A DNA stretch of 8,672 nt, taken from Bacteroidia bacterium (lineage in GTDB: Bacteria; Bacteroidota; Bacteroidia; JABDFU01). The notes under the pieces were generated by a model. It saw only the letters and a program-made list of their open reading frames with translations, did not search any database and had not been told where the DNA came from. Position numbers and translations under genes: made by a program. The stretch spans positions 1 to 8,672 of the forward strand of contig JADLGT010000204.1 in NCBI GenBank assembly GCA_020849195.1. Direction: 5' to 3'. Of this stretch, positions 6,971 through 8,672 are shown in pieces. Position 1 is the stretch's first letter. The number at the start of each line of letters is the position of its first letter.

Positions 6971-7001
6971 AGTTGGTTGGCTAACGCCAACCAATTTTTT
7001 T
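6971..7001 (+). terminator. Hairpin with T-run: intrinsic terminator or leader attenuator
   Basis: TTGGTTGGC (6973-6981) pairs perfectly with GCCAACCAA (6986-6994) around a TAAC tetraloop. G6972-T6995 and A6971-T6996 could extend the stem. Seven T residues follow at 6995-7001. This is the form of a rho-independent terminator on the plus strand. It could end transcription from upstream. Because the predicted promoter lies just before it, it could instead act as an attenuator or a 5' protective stem for the efflux mRNA. Confidence 0.65.
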
Positions 7002-7038
7002 GGCGAATACTAATGCATTTTAATTAAATTTTCTTATT

Positions 7039-8163
7039 GTGAAAACAAAAATTATTATACTGTACTTAGTGGGTCATCTCATGTTAGCGAGTTGCCGTAG
7101 CAAAGAACATGAAGGTGAAATTAGAGAAACATTCCCCGTTACTCACGTAATTAAATCAGATACCTCTACGTTTATCGATTATGTAACCGAAGTTCATGCT
7201 ATTCAAAATGTGGAGATGCGTGCGCGTGTTACGGGCTATCTTGAAAAAATTCACGTTGACGAAGGAACGTATGTAAAAGAAAATCAACTTCTTTTTACGA
7301 TTAATAATCGTGAATATTTAGAAGAACTGGCTAAGGCAAAAGCGCTTTACAAAAGTTCGATTGCTGAGATGGGTGGTGCCGAATTAGAATTCAATAATGT
7401 GCAGCAGCTTGCCGACAAAAAAATTGTTTCATCAACAGAACTTGCACTTGCAAGAAACAAGTTAGATGCACAAAAGGCTAAAATGGAAGAAGCTTTGGCC
7501 CATCAGTCGTACATTCAAATTCGTCTATCTAATACTGAAATCAGGGCGCCATTCAACGGTATAATAAATCGAATTCCTCACAAAATAGGCAGTCTGATTG
7601 ATGAAGGAACATTACTCACTACCATTTCACAGAATGACGACGTGTTTGCTTATTTTGATGTGTCGGAAAAAGAGTACCTAAGCTATGCTAGAAATCTCCA
7701 ATCAGATAGTGTTGAATCAAAAGTAGTATCGTTAATTCTTGCTGATGGAAGCGAACATCCTTACAAAGGGAAAATCGAAACTATTGAAGGTGTTATAGAT
7801 GAAAAAACGGGAACTATCGCTTTTAGAGCACGATTCAGTAATCCCGGTAAAATAATTAAACATGGCGCAAGTGGATGTGTGCGATTACGAAAAAATTTCA
7901 AAGGCGCAATTCTTGTTCCCCAAAAATCAACATTCGAAATACAGGATAAACTTTATGTGTATGTAGTTGACAATTCGAATAAAGTTCAGATAAGAAATAT
8001 CACAATCAAGAATCGACTTCCTCACCTATTTATAATTAATGAAGGTGTAAAAGTTGGTGATAAAATAATATATGAGGGCATCCAAAATGTAAAAGAGAAT
8101 ATGATTATTAATCCTTCGGAAATAAACATGCAAACTATTATTAAAGAATTAACCTCCCAATAA
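7039..8163 (+). CDS. RND efflux membrane-fusion (periplasmic adaptor) lipoprotein
   Basis: This is an AcrA/MexA-like adaptor that would join the inner-membrane RND pump encoded just downstream to an outer-membrane channel. The 374-residue protein starts at GTG and has a lipoprotein signal with lipobox LASC and lipidated Cys19, so it should be anchored on the periplasmic face. The first lipoyl half-motif is VEMRARVTGYLEKIHVDEG at 58-76. A helical hairpin follows at about 93-160, and the second lipoyl half is IRAPFNGIINRI at 168-179. The beta-barrel domain includes TGTIAFRARFSNPG (257-270) and a membrane-proximal domain ends the protein. Its stop is nine bases before the pump start, so they form an operon. 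Hand-counted lines of 28-35% G+C are lower than in sdhA. Substrates cannot be read from sequence. Confidence 0.93.
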   Translation: MKTKIIILYLVGHLMLASCRSKEHEGEIRETFPVTHVIKSDTSTFIDYVTEVHAIQNVEMRARVTGYLEKIHVDEGTYVKENQLLFTINNREYLEELAKAKALYKSSIAEMGGAELEFNNVQQLADKKIVSSTELALARNKLDAQKAKMEEALAHQSYIQIRLSNTEIRAPFNGIINRIPHKIGSLIDEGTLLTTISQNDDVFAYFDVSEKEYLSYARNLQSDSVESKVVSLILADGSEHPYKGKIETIEGVIDEKTGTIAFRARFSNPGKIIKHGASGCVRLRKNFKGAILVPQKSTFEIQDKLYVYVVDNSNKVQIRNITIKNRLPHLFIINEGVKVGDKIIYEGIQNVKENMIINPSEINMQTIIKELTSQ

Positions 8164-8172
8164 TTGTTAATT

Positions 8173-8672
8173 ATGTTTAAGAAATTTATTCAAAGGCCTG
8201 TTTTATCACTCGTCATTTCCATATTTATAACCCTTTTAGGGTTATTGGCAATGACACAACTTCCGGTTACTCAATATCCCGACATTGCTCCTCCGGCTGT
8301 TTCAGTAACCACAAGATACACCGGTGCTTCTGCAGAAGTTTGTGCTAAAGCTGTTGTTACCCCTTTGGAAAGAGCAATTAATGGCGTACCCGGCATGGCT
8401 TATATGACTTCTGTATCGGGTAATGATGGAACAAGTATTATTCAAGTATATTTTATGGTAGGCACTGACCCCGATTTGGCGGCTGTGAATGTGAAAAACC
8501 GTATAGCTACTGTATTAGATGAATTGCCTGAAGAAGTAATTAAAGCCGGCGTTTCTTCTGAAAAAGAAGTAAATAGTATGCTAATGTATTTGAACCTTGT
8601 TAGCAATGATACAACACTAGATGAAAAATTCATTTACAACTTTGCAGATATAAATGTTTTAGCTGAATTAAA
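8173..8672 (+). CDS. RND multidrug efflux pump, AcrB/MexB-like (HAE1), N-terminal part
   Basis: From the ATG at 8173 the frame stays open for 166 codons to the window end, so about five-sixths of an expected protein of around 1,000-1,050 residues is missing. The start MFKKFIQRPVLSLVISIFIT with a first membrane helix at about 9-29, then LPVTQYPDIAPPAVSVTTRY, TGASAEV, VVTPLERAINGVPGMAYM and GTDPDLAAVNVKNRI, align well with the first helix and PN1 porter region of AcrB-type proton-driven pumps. The product would sit in the inner membrane as a trimer and export hydrophobic or amphiphilic compounds with the adaptor upstream. An outer-membrane factor gene may follow outside the window. There is no SD; nine bases separate it from the previous stop. 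Confidence 0.95.
   Translation, partial: MFKKFIQRPVLSLVISIFITLLGLLAMTQLPVTQYPDIAPPAVSVTTRYTGASAEVCAKAVVTPLERAINGVPGMAYMTSVSGNDGTSIIQVYFMVGTDPDLAAVNVKNRIATVLDELPEEVIKAGVSSEKEVNSMLMYLNLVSNDTTLDEKFIYNFADINVLAEL

Larger units (their letters stand above)
6689..7038. other. 350-base intergenic region before the efflux operon
   Basis: I see no convincing gene here. The longest reading frame (TTG at 6766, 62 codons) has no family resemblance. The sequence CTAATACAAA occurs twice (6710-6719 and 6820-6829). There is a weak inverted pair GATTTTG / CAAAATC around 6803-6832 and another AGGAC / GTCCT at 6737-6741 and 6768-6772. The right end carries a promoter-like element and a strong hairpin, listed separately. 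The length would allow a small RNA or a regulatory leader, but nothing identifies one. Confidence 0.5.

Noticed and set aside
7003..7038. Second promoter just before the adaptor gene (TTTG at 6999 and TAAATTTT at 7025)
   Set aside because: The -7 box lacks its final G and the start point would coincide with the GTG, so it is less likely than the promoter at 6936-6967.

Overview
The window looks like a chromosomal segment of a member of the Bacteroidota. The evidence is a single-membrane-subunit succinate dehydrogenase operon in the order C-A-B, promoter-like TTTG / TAnnTTTG elements, A/T-rich leaders without Shine-Dalgarno sequences, and proteins (TM2-like small membrane protein, lipoprotein membrane-fusion protein) of a kind common in that phylum. 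I cannot resolve the order or genus.

Layout. On the minus strand at the left edge are the first 35 codons of a probable lipoprotein (105 to 1), preceded in transcription by a complete Xaa-Pro aminopeptidase gene (1558 to 269). A 152-base divergent spacer with a good Bacteroidota-type promoter leads rightwards into sdhC (1711-2373), sdhA (2409-4388) and sdhB (4862-5605). A TM2-like membrane protein gene starts on the base after the sdhB stop codon (5606-6130), and a GNAT acetyltransferase with a TTG start follows (6188-6688). A 350-base stretch without a convincing gene ends in a promoter-like element and a strong hairpin with a T-run. It is followed by an RND efflux operon: a lipoprotein membrane-fusion subunit (7039-8163) and the first 166 codons of the inner-membrane pump (from 8173, cut by the window end).

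The most interesting structure is between sdhA and sdhB. A small gene for a four-helix-bundle protein of the 23S rRNA intervening-sequence family (4440-4817) is bracketed by 25-base inverted repeats that match at 24 of 25 positions (4404-4428 and 4824-4848). The arms are built from heptads of the form NNAATAG. An extra partial copy starts inside the sdhA stop codon. The gene also has the only clear Shine-Dalgarno sequence in the window. This is the architecture of a ribosomal intervening sequence (stem with an ORF in the loop), but located in a protein-coding operon. It looks like a compact, possibly mobile cassette that splits sdhA from sdhB. Mobility and RNA processing are inferences.

Functionally, SdhC, SdhA and SdhB would form the membrane-bound succinate:menaquinone oxidoreductase / fumarate reductase complex linking the TCA cycle to the quinone pool. 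The aminopeptidase and acetyltransferase are ordinary housekeeping or detoxification enzymes. The efflux genes form a separate, more AT-rich unit.
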